DNA from: Clostridiales bacterium UBA1752 | Lineage (GTDB): Bacteria; Bacillota; Clostridia; Oscillospirales; CAG-382 | DNA: 28,652 bases | Direction: 5' to 3' | Assembly: GCA_002314835.1 (NCBI GenBank) | Contig: DCHM01000005.1 | Location: 21,699 to 50,350, forward strand | Part shown: positions 22,061 through 28,652 of the stretch, piece after piece | How positions within the stretch are numbered: position 1 is the stretch's first letter | Layout: every line of letters begins with the position of its first letter | Program-made: the position numbers and the translations under genes | Notes under the pieces: model-generated | Seen by the model: only the letters and a program-made list of their open reading frames with translations | Told to the model about the DNA's origin: nothing | Databases searched by the model: none

Positions 22061-24489
22061 TATTCGCCCTTTTTGCCGAGTGCCAATGGCTTGATGCCCC
22101 AAATGTTATCGGCATACTCCTCGATACTGCGGTCGGCGGAGAATATGCCTGCGCGGGCGATATTGATGAGCGAAGAGCGGTTCCACGCCTGTCTGTCCTC
22201 ATACTTTGCGGCGGCTCTGGCGTGAGCGTCACAATAGTCGTCAAAGTCGGCGAGACACATATACGGGTCGCTGACGCCAAAGGAGAATAGCAGATAATCT
22301 GCTATGTCGCCAAAGCTCCTGCCGTTAAAGCCGGTCTGTAGGTGGTCGATGGCTCTCTTTAGCAAAGGATTGCGGTTGTAGTATCCCGACGAAGCGTAGC
22401 CCTTGCGCCACAGCTCCTCGACCTCGGGAGTGGTAAGTCCAAAGATAAAGATATTGTCGTTGCCGACTCTCTCGGCAATTTCTACGTTAGCGCCGTCGAG
22501 CGTGCCTATGGTCAGCGCACCGTTAATCATAAACTTCATATTGCTGGTACCGCTCGCCTCTTTGCCTGCGAGGCTGATTTGCTCGCTGATTTCGGCGGCA
22601 GGTATCAGGTGCTCTGCCATGGTGACGTTGTAATTTTCGGGGAATACGACGCGCAGTTTTTCACGCATCTTGGGGTTCTTTTCGATATCTGCGGCGATAA
22701 AACATATCAATCTGATAATATCCTTAGCCACATAGTAGCCAGGCGCCGCCTTTGCGCCGAAAATAAACGTCTGCGGACGCATTGGCAGGTCGGGATTGTC
22801 GAGCAGCTGACAGTAGATGCTGACTATGCGGATAGCGTTCATCAGCTGTCTCTTGTACTCGTGCAGGCGCTTAACCTGTACGTCATAGACCGAATCGGGG
22901 TCTATCAGCACGCCCGTGGTTTTATTGAGGTAGTTAGAAAAATCGACCTTGTTTTGATGCTTTACCTTGTCGATGACCGCAAGGACCGACTTGTCGTCCT
23001 TGTAATCAAGCAGCTTTTCGAGCTTGGAGGCGTCCTTGCGATATCCCGTGCCGATAAGCTCGTCGAGCAGAGCCGCCATGCCGGGATTTGAGTAGCACAG
23101 CCATCTGCGGTAAGCGATACCGTTAGTGACGTTGGTGAACTTTTGCGGATACATCGCGTTAAAATCTCTGAAAACGGTGTCCTTGAGTATATTGGAGTGC
23201 AGAGCCGAAACGCCGTTGACGTGGTGCGAGCCGATAACCGACAGGTTTGCCATACGCACCTGTCCGTTGGCGAGCACTGCCATACGGGCGATTTTGTCCC
23301 AGTATCCGGGGAATGCGTCCCAAGCCTCTTTGCAAAATCTCTCGTTGATTTCCTTGACTATCTGATATATTCTCGGCAGCTTGATGCGGAAGAGCTCATC
23401 ATTCCAGCATTCGAGCGCCTCGGGCATAACCGTGTGGTTGGTGTACGAAATAGTGCGTACCGTGATGTCCCACGCTTTTTCCCAGCTGTATTTATGATTG
23501 TCGAGCAGCATACGCATCAGCTCGGGCACTGCGAGTGCAGGGTGAGTGTCGTTGATGTGTATAGCCACCTTGTCGGGCAGATTGTCGAGCGTCTTGTAAA
23601 CCGACAGGTGATTGTTGAGAATGTTTTGGAGCGAAGCCGAAACGAGGAAATATTGCTGTGACAGTCTGAGCAGCTTGCCTTCGTGGTGGTTGTCGGCAGG
23701 ATAAAGCACCTTGGATATAGTCTCGGCCATAGTGTTTTCCTCGACTGCCTTTAGGTACTGTCCCTGCGAAAACAGCTCCATATTAAAGTTGCGGTTGTCG
23801 CGCGCCTTCCACAGCCTGAGCACGTTGACCGCCTCCGAGCCGTAGCCCGAAATCATCATATCGTAAGGTACCGCTTCGACCTCGGTATAGTCCTCGTGCG
23901 AAATCTCGCAAGCGCCGTTAATCCATTTTTCGGTTATCTTGCCGCCGAATTTGACGGTAACTGCCTTGTCTTGACGAGGGACGAGCCAGCATTCACCGCC
24001 CGGGAGCCATACGTCTGGCAGCTCGAGCTGTTCGCCGTCAACGAGCTTTTGCTTAAAAAGACCGTAATCATAGCAAATGCTGTAGCCGCGTGCAGGATAG
24101 CTGCCTGCGGCGAGCGCGTCCATAAAGCAAGCCGCGAGCCTGCCGAGACCGCCGTTGCCGAGCCCCGGGTCCGGTTCGAGCTCGTAGATGTCGTCGAGGT
24201 CGTAGCCGTAATCCGCCAAAACTGCGCGGTAGGCGGCTTCGTCACCGAGGTTGCAGAGATTATTTTTGAGCGACCTGCCGAGCAAAAACTCCATGCACAG
24301 GTAGTTGACCTGCTTTTGTCCCTGCTCTTTTACCGCCTCTTTAAACTCGCGGTTTTTTTGTGCCAAAACGTCTCTGACCGTCAGTACGGTTGCCTTGTAT
24401 ATCTGGTCTTTGGTTGCTTCGGATGCCGAAACACCAAAGTATCTCGACAGTTTTTCATCAATAGCTTTTTTTACGATTTTTTCAGTCAT
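22060..24489 (-). CDS. glgP: Glycogen phosphorylase GlgP
   Basis: GlgP is a GT35, pyridoxal-phosphate-dependent enzyme that releases glucose-1-phosphate from the non-reducing ends of glycogen. The protein has 809 aa, the normal size. Seen: VNYLCMEFLLGRSLKNNL near the N-terminus, LGNGGLGRLAACFMD, YGYGL-like ICYDYGLFKQ, and IHINDTHPALAVPELMRML. The cofactor region EASGTSNMKFMINGALTIGTLDGANVEI follows, where the PLP-binding lysine of SNMK lies. Start: ATG at 24489, 20 bases after glgA, with only a weak ribosome binding site (AAGGG). It acts opposite to GlgA and feeds the GH13 enzyme with limit dextrins. Confidence 0.98.
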   Translation of the reverse strand: MTEKIVKKAIDEKLSRYFGVSASEATKDQIYKATVLTVRDVLAQKNREFKEAVKEQGQKQVNYLCMEFLLGRSLKNNLCNLGDEAAYRAVLADYGYDLDDIYELEPDPGLGNGGLGRLAACFMDALAAGSYPARGYSICYDYGLFKQKLVDGEQLELPDVWLPGGECWLVPRQDKAVTVKFGGKITEKWINGACEISHEDYTEVEAVPYDMMISGYGSEAVNVLRLWKARDNRNFNMELFSQGQYLKAVEENTMAETISKVLYPADNHHEGKLLRLSQQYFLVSASLQNILNNHLSVYKTLDNLPDKVAIHINDTHPALAVPELMRMLLDNHKYSWEKAWDITVRTISYTNHTVMPEALECWNDELFRIKLPRIYQIVKEINERFCKEAWDAFPGYWDKIARMAVLANGQVRMANLSVIGSHHVNGVSALHSNILKDTVFRDFNAMYPQKFTNVTNGIAYRRWLCYSNPGMAALLDELIGTGYRKDASKLEKLLDYKDDKSVLAVIDKVKHQNKVDFSNYLNKTTGVLIDPDSVYDVQVKRLHEYKRQLMNAIRIVSIYCQLLDNPDLPMRPQTFIFGAKAAPGYYVAKDIIRLICFIAADIEKNPKMREKLRVVFPENYNVTMAEHLIPAAEISEQISLAGKEASGTSNMKFMINGALTIGTLDGANVEIAERVGNDNIFIFGLTTPEVEELWRKGYASSGYYNRNPLLKRAIDHLQTGFNGRSFGDIADYLLFSFGVSDPYMCLADFDDYCDAHARAAAKYEDRQAWNRSSLINIARAGIFSADRSIEEYADNIWGIKPLALGKKGE

Positions 24490-24509
24490 TATGGTACCCT
24501 TATTAAATA

Positions 24510-25934
24510 TTATTTGCTTGTCAAGCCGTCATAAAGTGCGATATAATCCTTGGCGCTCTTGCTCCACGTAAAATCGACCTTCATAACCTTGGATGCTAAT
24601 TTTTGCCACGCTTCTTTATCGGCGTACAGAGCCTCTGCCCTGCGGATGGCGCCGAGCATTTCCCACGCGTCGTATGCGGCGAAGGTAAAGCCGTTGCCGC
24701 CACCCTCCCAGCCGACGTCCTTGATGCTGTCGTATAAGCCGCCGGTCTCGTGAACCACGGGCACCGAGCCGTAGCGCGAAGCTATCATCTGCGACAGTCC
24801 GCACGGCTCGCTACGCGACGGCATAAGGAATATATCCGACGCGGCGTATATCTTTTTTGACAGGTCTTTATTGTATTGCAGTATCGTCTTGACCTTGCTT
24901 TGGTATCTCGCACCCAGCCCTGCAAAATAGCTCTCAAAATACGGGTCGCCCGTACCGAGTATGACGAGCTGAACGTCGTCTTTGAGCAATTCGTCGGCGC
25001 AATAGGTAACGAGGTCGAGTCCCTTGTGGTCAACGAGCCTCGAAATAACCGCTATCATCGGGCAGTCACTCTCGGGCAGACCTATCATCTTTTGCAGCTG
25101 ATGCTTGTTTGTCTGCTTTTTTGCCACGCTCCTTGAGGTAAACGGTTCAAACAGCGCAGGGTCATCCTTAGGATTGTAATACTCATAATCAATGCCGTTT
25201 AATATACCCGACAGCTTATAAGTGTATTGTGACAAAACGTGATGCAGTCCGTGCGAAAAACCCTCGCTGAGTATTTCCTTGGCGTAGGTAGGCGAAACGG
25301 TGGTAACTGCATCGGCACACACTACCGCACCCTTCAAGAGGTTGATGTCTCCGCCGTATTCGACGATAGACAGCTCTTTTTGGTCGAGTCCAAAGACGTC
25401 TGTCAGCAGGTCCGTGCCGTATCTGCCCTGATACTGGATATTGTGTATCGTAAATATCGCCTTTATGTCGGTGTAATGCTCGACGAGACCGTATTGCTGC
25501 TTCAAATAAACTACGGCAAGCGCCGACTGCCAGTCGTTGCAGTGTATGATGTCGGGCCAAAACTCGACAAAAGGCAAAAAGTCAAGCACCGCTTTTGAAA
25601 AAAAAGCAAACCTCTCGGCGTCGTCGTACTCGCCGTACAGCATATTGCGCTTAAAATAATATTCGTTGTCGAGGAAGTAATAGGTCACTCCATCCTTGAC
25701 GAGCGAAAAAATGCCGCAATACTGTCTGCGCCAGCCGAGCGTGATATAGATATATCCGAGATACTGTATCTGCGAGCGGTAAGGCTCACCTATCTTGGCG
25801 TAATAAGGCATAACCACTCTGATGTCCACTCCTGCGGCGGCTATGACGGTAGGCAACGAGCCTGCCACATCACCTAGCCCACCCGAAGCGGCAAACGGCA
25901 ATGCTTCACTTGCGACGAATAAAACCTTTTTCAT
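24510..25934 (-). CDS. glgA: Glycogen synthase GlgA (ADP-glucose, GT5)
   Basis: GlgA is a cytoplasmic transferase that elongates alpha-1,4-glucan from ADP-glucose. The protein has 474 aa. Seen: VLFVASEALPFAASGGLGDVAGSLP, where SGGLGDV stands at the place of the KxGGL nucleotide-sugar motif with Lys replaced by Ala-Ser. Next come DIIHCNDWQSALAVVYLK, FTIHNIQYQG, and SGILNGIDYEYYNP. The C-terminal donor domain carries VISRLVDHKGLDL and LMPSRSEPCGLSQMIASRYGSVPVVHETGGL. The Lys-to-Ala/Ser change is familiar in clostridial GlgA sequences, to my recollection. AAGGAGG precedes the ATG, 21 bases after glgD. Confidence 0.97.
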   Translation of the reverse strand: MKKVLFVASEALPFAASGGLGDVAGSLPTVIAAAGVDIRVVMPYYAKIGEPYRSQIQYLGYIYITLGWRRQYCGIFSLVKDGVTYYFLDNEYYFKRNMLYGEYDDAERFAFFSKAVLDFLPFVEFWPDIIHCNDWQSALAVVYLKQQYGLVEHYTDIKAIFTIHNIQYQGRYGTDLLTDVFGLDQKELSIVEYGGDINLLKGAVVCADAVTTVSPTYAKEILSEGFSHGLHHVLSQYTYKLSGILNGIDYEYYNPKDDPALFEPFTSRSVAKKQTNKHQLQKMIGLPESDCPMIAVISRLVDHKGLDLVTYCADELLKDDVQLVILGTGDPYFESYFAGLGARYQSKVKTILQYNKDLSKKIYAASDIFLMPSRSEPCGLSQMIASRYGSVPVVHETGGLYDSIKDVGWEGGGNGFTFAAYDAWEMLGAIRRAEALYADKEAWQKLASKVMKVDFTWSKSAKDYIALYDGLTSK

Positions 25935-25955
25935 AGGTGTCCTCCTTGGTAAACT

Positions 25956-27071
25956 TTAGATGTGTGCGTATTTTTCGATATAAAACGGTCTTGTTTCGTG
26001 TCCCGAAAGGTTGCGGTCGTCGCGGATGACTACCTTTTTGTCGGTGATTACGCAGTTAAGCGTAACGTTGTCGCCCGTAAACGTGTCTTGAAACAGTATC
26101 GAGTTTTTGATTACGGTGTTTCTGCCGACCTTAACTCCGCGGAAGAGTATAGAGTTTTCTACCACGCCGTCAATGACGCAGCCGTCGGCGATGAGAGAGT
26201 TTTTGACTACCGAATCATTGCTGTATATAGTCGGTGCGCTGTTGCGGACCTTTGTGAGTATCGGACGGTTTTTGTCGCCAAACAGTGCCTTGCGAGTATC
26301 GGCGTCGAGCAAATCCATATTGCACTGATAATATTCGGTCATAGAACCGACCGAAGCAAAATATCCGTCAAACCTAAACACGCGGAAATCCGCTTTATTT
26401 ATGTTGCGCAACACAAAGTCCTTGTTAAACGACTCGTAATCGTGTGAAACCGCCTCTGCCAGAGTGTCGAGCAAAAATCTGCGGCGCATTACCCAAATAT
26501 TGAGGTGAGCGTCGCCCACTCCGCTTTCAACCGTGTCAGCGACGTCGGTTATCCTGCCGTTTTGGTCGGACTGTACCATAGCCTTGCCTGCCACGCCGAA
26601 ATAGGTGTGCTTTACTGCGAGCGTTGCGTCTGCGCCTGAAGCTATGTGCTGCTCTATCATTTTGTCGAGCGGAAAATTGCATATAACGTCGCAGTCAGAC
26701 AGCACTACGTAGTCCTCGCGGCAATCAAAGAGATAGTCGCGCACGTTTTTGAGTGCGTCAAGACGGTTTGTATATAGTCCGTTGCCCGAATTTGCAAACG
26801 CGGTGATATAAGGCGGCAAAATCTGTATGCCGCCGGTGCGGCGCGCGAGGTCCCAGTCCTTGCCCGAGCCGATGTGGTCCATGAGCGACTGATAGTTGGC
26901 GTGCGCGATAACGCCGACGTGAGTGATGCCTGCGTTAACCATATTGGAGAGCGTAAAATCTATGAGGCGGTATCTGCACCCAAATGGTACCGACGCCATA
27001 GTGCGCATACGGGTAAGCTCGCTGATGTTGCGGTCGTGAATATTAGAAAAAATCAATCCTACTACGCTCAT
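25956..27071 (-). CDS. glgD: GlgD, non-catalytic/regulatory subunit of glucose-1-phosphate adenylyltransferase
   Basis: GlgD is a paralogue of GlgC that associates with it in Firmicutes and raises its activity. The protein has 371 aa. Seen: VVGLIFSNIHDRNISELTRMRTMASVPFGCRYRLIDFTLSNMVNAGITHVGVI at the start. The GGxGxRL nucleotide loop of GlgC is missing, replaced by FSNIHDRNI, while PFGCRYRLIDF is kept. DYVVLSDCDVICNFPLD and a C-terminal left-handed beta-helix (NSLIADGCVIDGVVENSILF ...) follow. The absence of the catalytic loop is why this is called GlgD rather than a second GlgC. It overlaps the glgC stop by four bases (ATGA). Confidence 0.96.
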   Translation of the reverse strand: MSVVGLIFSNIHDRNISELTRMRTMASVPFGCRYRLIDFTLSNMVNAGITHVGVIAHANYQSLMDHIGSGKDWDLARRTGGIQILPPYITAFANSGNGLYTNRLDALKNVRDYLFDCREDYVVLSDCDVICNFPLDKMIEQHIASGADATLAVKHTYFGVAGKAMVQSDQNGRITDVADTVESGVGDAHLNIWVMRRRFLLDTLAEAVSHDYESFNKDFVLRNINKADFRVFRFDGYFASVGSMTEYYQCNMDLLDADTRKALFGDKNRPILTKVRNSAPTIYSNDSVVKNSLIADGCVIDGVVENSILFRGVKVGRNTVIKNSILFQDTFTGDNVTLNCVITDKKVVIRDDRNLSGHETRPFYIEKYAHI

Positions 27072-28288
27072 TTTGCATCACCTCCGCAAACTGCCGCATC
27101 AAGCTCGTCTTTGCCGAACACCGTGTCGTCGGGTACGGCAAATCCGTCTGGAATGTCGAGATTGCTGCCTACCAAAACTATGCCATTTGCTTCGCCTATC
27201 GGCTTGCCGACGGTAGCTCCGAGCCCTACGGTCGTGCCGCTGTCCATGAGTGCATAATCGACCTTGGCGCCTGCCTTGACCCTGACGTCCTCAAATATAA
27301 CGCTGTCCTTGACTACTGCGCCGGGGCAGACGATTACTCCGGGCGAAAGCACCGAGTTTATGACCGTGCCGTATATTTCGCAGCCTTCGCTGACTATCGA
27401 GTTTTGTATAACTGCATTACTGCCCACAAAGTGAGGAGGCAGTGCGTGGTTTCGTGACGAAATCCTCCACGATCTGTCTCTGATAGCGAGGTTGGGATGC
27501 TCGCCGAGCAGGTCCATATTTGCTTCCCAGAGTGACGAAATAGTGCCGACGTCCTTCCAATACCCGTCAAATCGGTAAGCAAACAGCTTTTCTCCGCCGC
27601 CGAGCATGGCAGGTATGATGTTTTTGCCAAAGTCGTTTTCGCTCTCGGGGTTTGCCTCGTCCGCTCTGAGATAATCAAAGAGCTTTTTGGCGTTAAAGAC
27701 ATATACGCCCATCGAAGCGAGCGTTGACTTTGGTGCCTTGGGCTTTTCTTCAAACTCATAGACCGACATATCGTCGTTGACGTTCATGATGCCGAATCTC
27801 GAAGCCTCGTCAAACGGTACGTTAAATACCGCTATCGTGCAGTCTGCGCCGTGCTTGACGTGATAGTCTATCATGGCGCTGTAATCCATCTTGTAGATAT
27901 GGTCGCCCGAAAGTATCAAAACATACTCGCAGTCGTATCTTTCGATAAAATTGATGTTTTGATAAATGGCGTTTGCCGTACCCTTGTACCAGTCCGCCTT
28001 TTTGCTCGCCTGATACGGAGGCAGGCACATGGCGCCGCCCCAGTTGCGGTCGAGGTCCCACGGTTGACCGTTGCCGATGTATTCGTTGAGTACGAGCGGC
28101 TGATACTGTGTCAGCACGCCCACCGTGTCGATGCCGGAGTTAACGCAGTTGGAAAGAGGAAAGTCGATAATGCGGTATTTTCCGCCGAAGGGCACCGCCG
28201 GCTTTGCCATGCGCTCGGTCAACAGCTTGAGTCTGCTGCCCTGACCGCCTGCCAAAAGCATAGCGACGGTTTCTTTGTTCTTTGCCAT
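27068..28288 (-). CDS. glgC: Glucose-1-phosphate adenylyltransferase GlgC
   Basis: GlgC makes ADP-glucose from glucose-1-phosphate and ATP, the committed and regulated step of glycogen synthesis. The protein has 406 aa, typical. Seen: VAMLLAGGQGSRLKLLTERMAKPAVPFGGKYRIIDFPLSNCVNSGIDTVGVLTQY with the complete nucleotide loop GGQGSRL. WYKGTANAIYQN, VLILSGDHIYKMDY and FEEKPKAPKS (sugar-phosphate site) follow, and the C-terminal beta-helix carries the hexapeptide repeats. AAAGGAG lies before the ATG, 23 bases after glgB. It pairs with GlgD encoded immediately downstream. Confidence 0.98.
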   Translation of the reverse strand: MAKNKETVAMLLAGGQGSRLKLLTERMAKPAVPFGGKYRIIDFPLSNCVNSGIDTVGVLTQYQPLVLNEYIGNGQPWDLDRNWGGAMCLPPYQASKKADWYKGTANAIYQNINFIERYDCEYVLILSGDHIYKMDYSAMIDYHVKHGADCTIAVFNVPFDEASRFGIMNVNDDMSVYEFEEKPKAPKSTLASMGVYVFNAKKLFDYLRADEANPESENDFGKNIIPAMLGGGEKLFAYRFDGYWKDVGTISSLWEANMDLLGEHPNLAIRDRSWRISSRNHALPPHFVGSNAVIQNSIVSEGCEIYGTVINSVLSPGVIVCPGAVVKDSVIFEDVRVKAGAKVDYALMDSGTTVGLGATVGKPIGEANGIVLVGSNLDIPDGFAVPDDTVFGKDELDAAVCGGDAK

Positions 28289-28311
28289 AAGCTTGCTCCT
28301 TTATATATGTC

Positions 28312-28652
28312 TCATTTTATCTTTTGGATTATCTGTCCCGACAGCGGCGGCAGTGTGAGCTGCAGATAATATCCGTCATCGACCTTGACGGCCTTATAGG
28401 CGGGATTTGCATCCGCCGTAGAGCCTCCGTACAGCACGTCGTCCGAATTCAGTTTAACCTGATATTTGCCCGATTTGGGCACGGGCACGCCGTATTTTGT
28501 ATATTTGTTTGCGCTGAAATTGAGCACTATCAGCAGTTCGTTGCCGTCGGCATCGCGGCGCTTGTAGGCGTACACGTTGTCGTTTACCTTATCGGCGTAA
28601 ACCCACTCAAAGCCCTCCCACGAGCCGTCTATCTCCCACAGCTCCTTGTGGT
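28312..28652 (-). CDS. glgB: 1,4-alpha-glucan branching enzyme GlgB, C-terminal part (5' end outside window)
   Basis: The frame is open to the window edge; only about 112 C-terminal residues are present. Seen: HKELWEIDGSWEGFEWVYAD at the edge, then VYAYKRRDADGNELLIVLNFSANKYTKYGVPVP, and a C-terminal beta domain with KYQVKLNSDDVLYGGS and LPPLSGQIIQKIK. This matches the end of GH13 branching enzymes (ELW..D..WEGFEWI....N.V..F.R). GlgB transfers a glucan segment to make alpha-1,6 branches. It is the first visible gene of the operon, 23 bases before glgC. A related GH13 enzyme cannot be fully excluded from the fragment alone. Confidence 0.88.
   Translation of the reverse strand, partial: HKELWEIDGSWEGFEWVYADKVNDNVYAYKRRDADGNELLIVLNFSANKYTKYGVPVPKSGKYQVKLNSDDVLYGGSTADANPAYKAVKVDDGYYLQLTLPPLSGQIIQKIK

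Noticed and set aside
22061..22102. Fourteen-residue N-terminal extension of the GH13 gene
   Set aside because: It lies inside glgP; the TAATG overlap start at 22060 fits the coupling seen elsewhere in these operons.

Overview
The window looks like the chromosome of an anaerobic low-GC Gram-positive bacterium of the class Clostridia, probably an Oscillospiraceae/Ruminococcaceae-type gut organism. The evidence is a paired glgC/glgD glycogen operon, an IreB phosphoprotein gene, a PASTA-domain class B PBP in a dcw cluster, a SigH-like sigma factor, and consistent GGAGG-type ribosome binding sites. This placement is inference from gene content; no rRNA or tRNA gene is visible.

Layout. (1) 1-1122, plus strand: the 3' end of the primary sigma factor gene rpoD, then a TTGCAA/TATAAT promoter driving ireB and a small conserved-looking gene. 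(2) 1134-3720, plus strand: a compact cobalamin-type riboswitch, a terminator-like hairpin, and three translationally coupled genes. These are an 80-aa HNH-repeat-like protein, a membrane-anchored secreted protein, and a protein with an alpha/alpha-toroid (prenyltransferase-like repeats) plus a C-terminal DUF4430 domain. That is the domain pair of animal intrinsic factor and transcobalamin. B12 control plus transcobalamin-like architecture is the most exciting feature here. (3) 3729-5057: an AT-rich cassette with a membrane/zinc-ribbon gene and a divergent XRE regulator, bracketed by a perfect 31-bp direct repeat that is itself a terminator hairpin.

(4) 5071-16091, minus strand: a reduced dcw cell-wall/division cluster read mraZ-rsmH-ftsL-ftsI(spoVD-like)-murF-mraY-ftsW-murG-ftsQ-ftsZ. 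Promoters are visible before mraZ and before ftsZ; murB, murC, murD, murE and ftsA are absent from the run. (5) 16235-19439, minus strand: a SigH-like sigma factor with a strong promoter, a tiny ORF, a zinc-ribbon protein, a conditional-looking terminator, then ilvB-ilvN ending at a clear terminator. (6) 19509-28652, minus strand: a glycogen operon glgB(partial)-glgC-glgD-glgA-glgP-GH13 glucosidase, ending with an AAC(3)-family acetyltransferase gene that overlaps the GH13 gene.

The glycogen genes form a complete loop: ADP-glucose synthesis (GlgC/GlgD), chain elongation (GlgA), branching (GlgB), phosphorolysis (GlgP) and hydrolysis of the remaining short or branched chains (GH13). The dcw genes cover lipid I/II synthesis (MraY, MurG), the last cytoplasmic ligation (MurF), septal polymerisation and crosslinking (FtsW, FtsI), the divisome scaffold (FtsL, FtsQ) and the Z ring (FtsZ).
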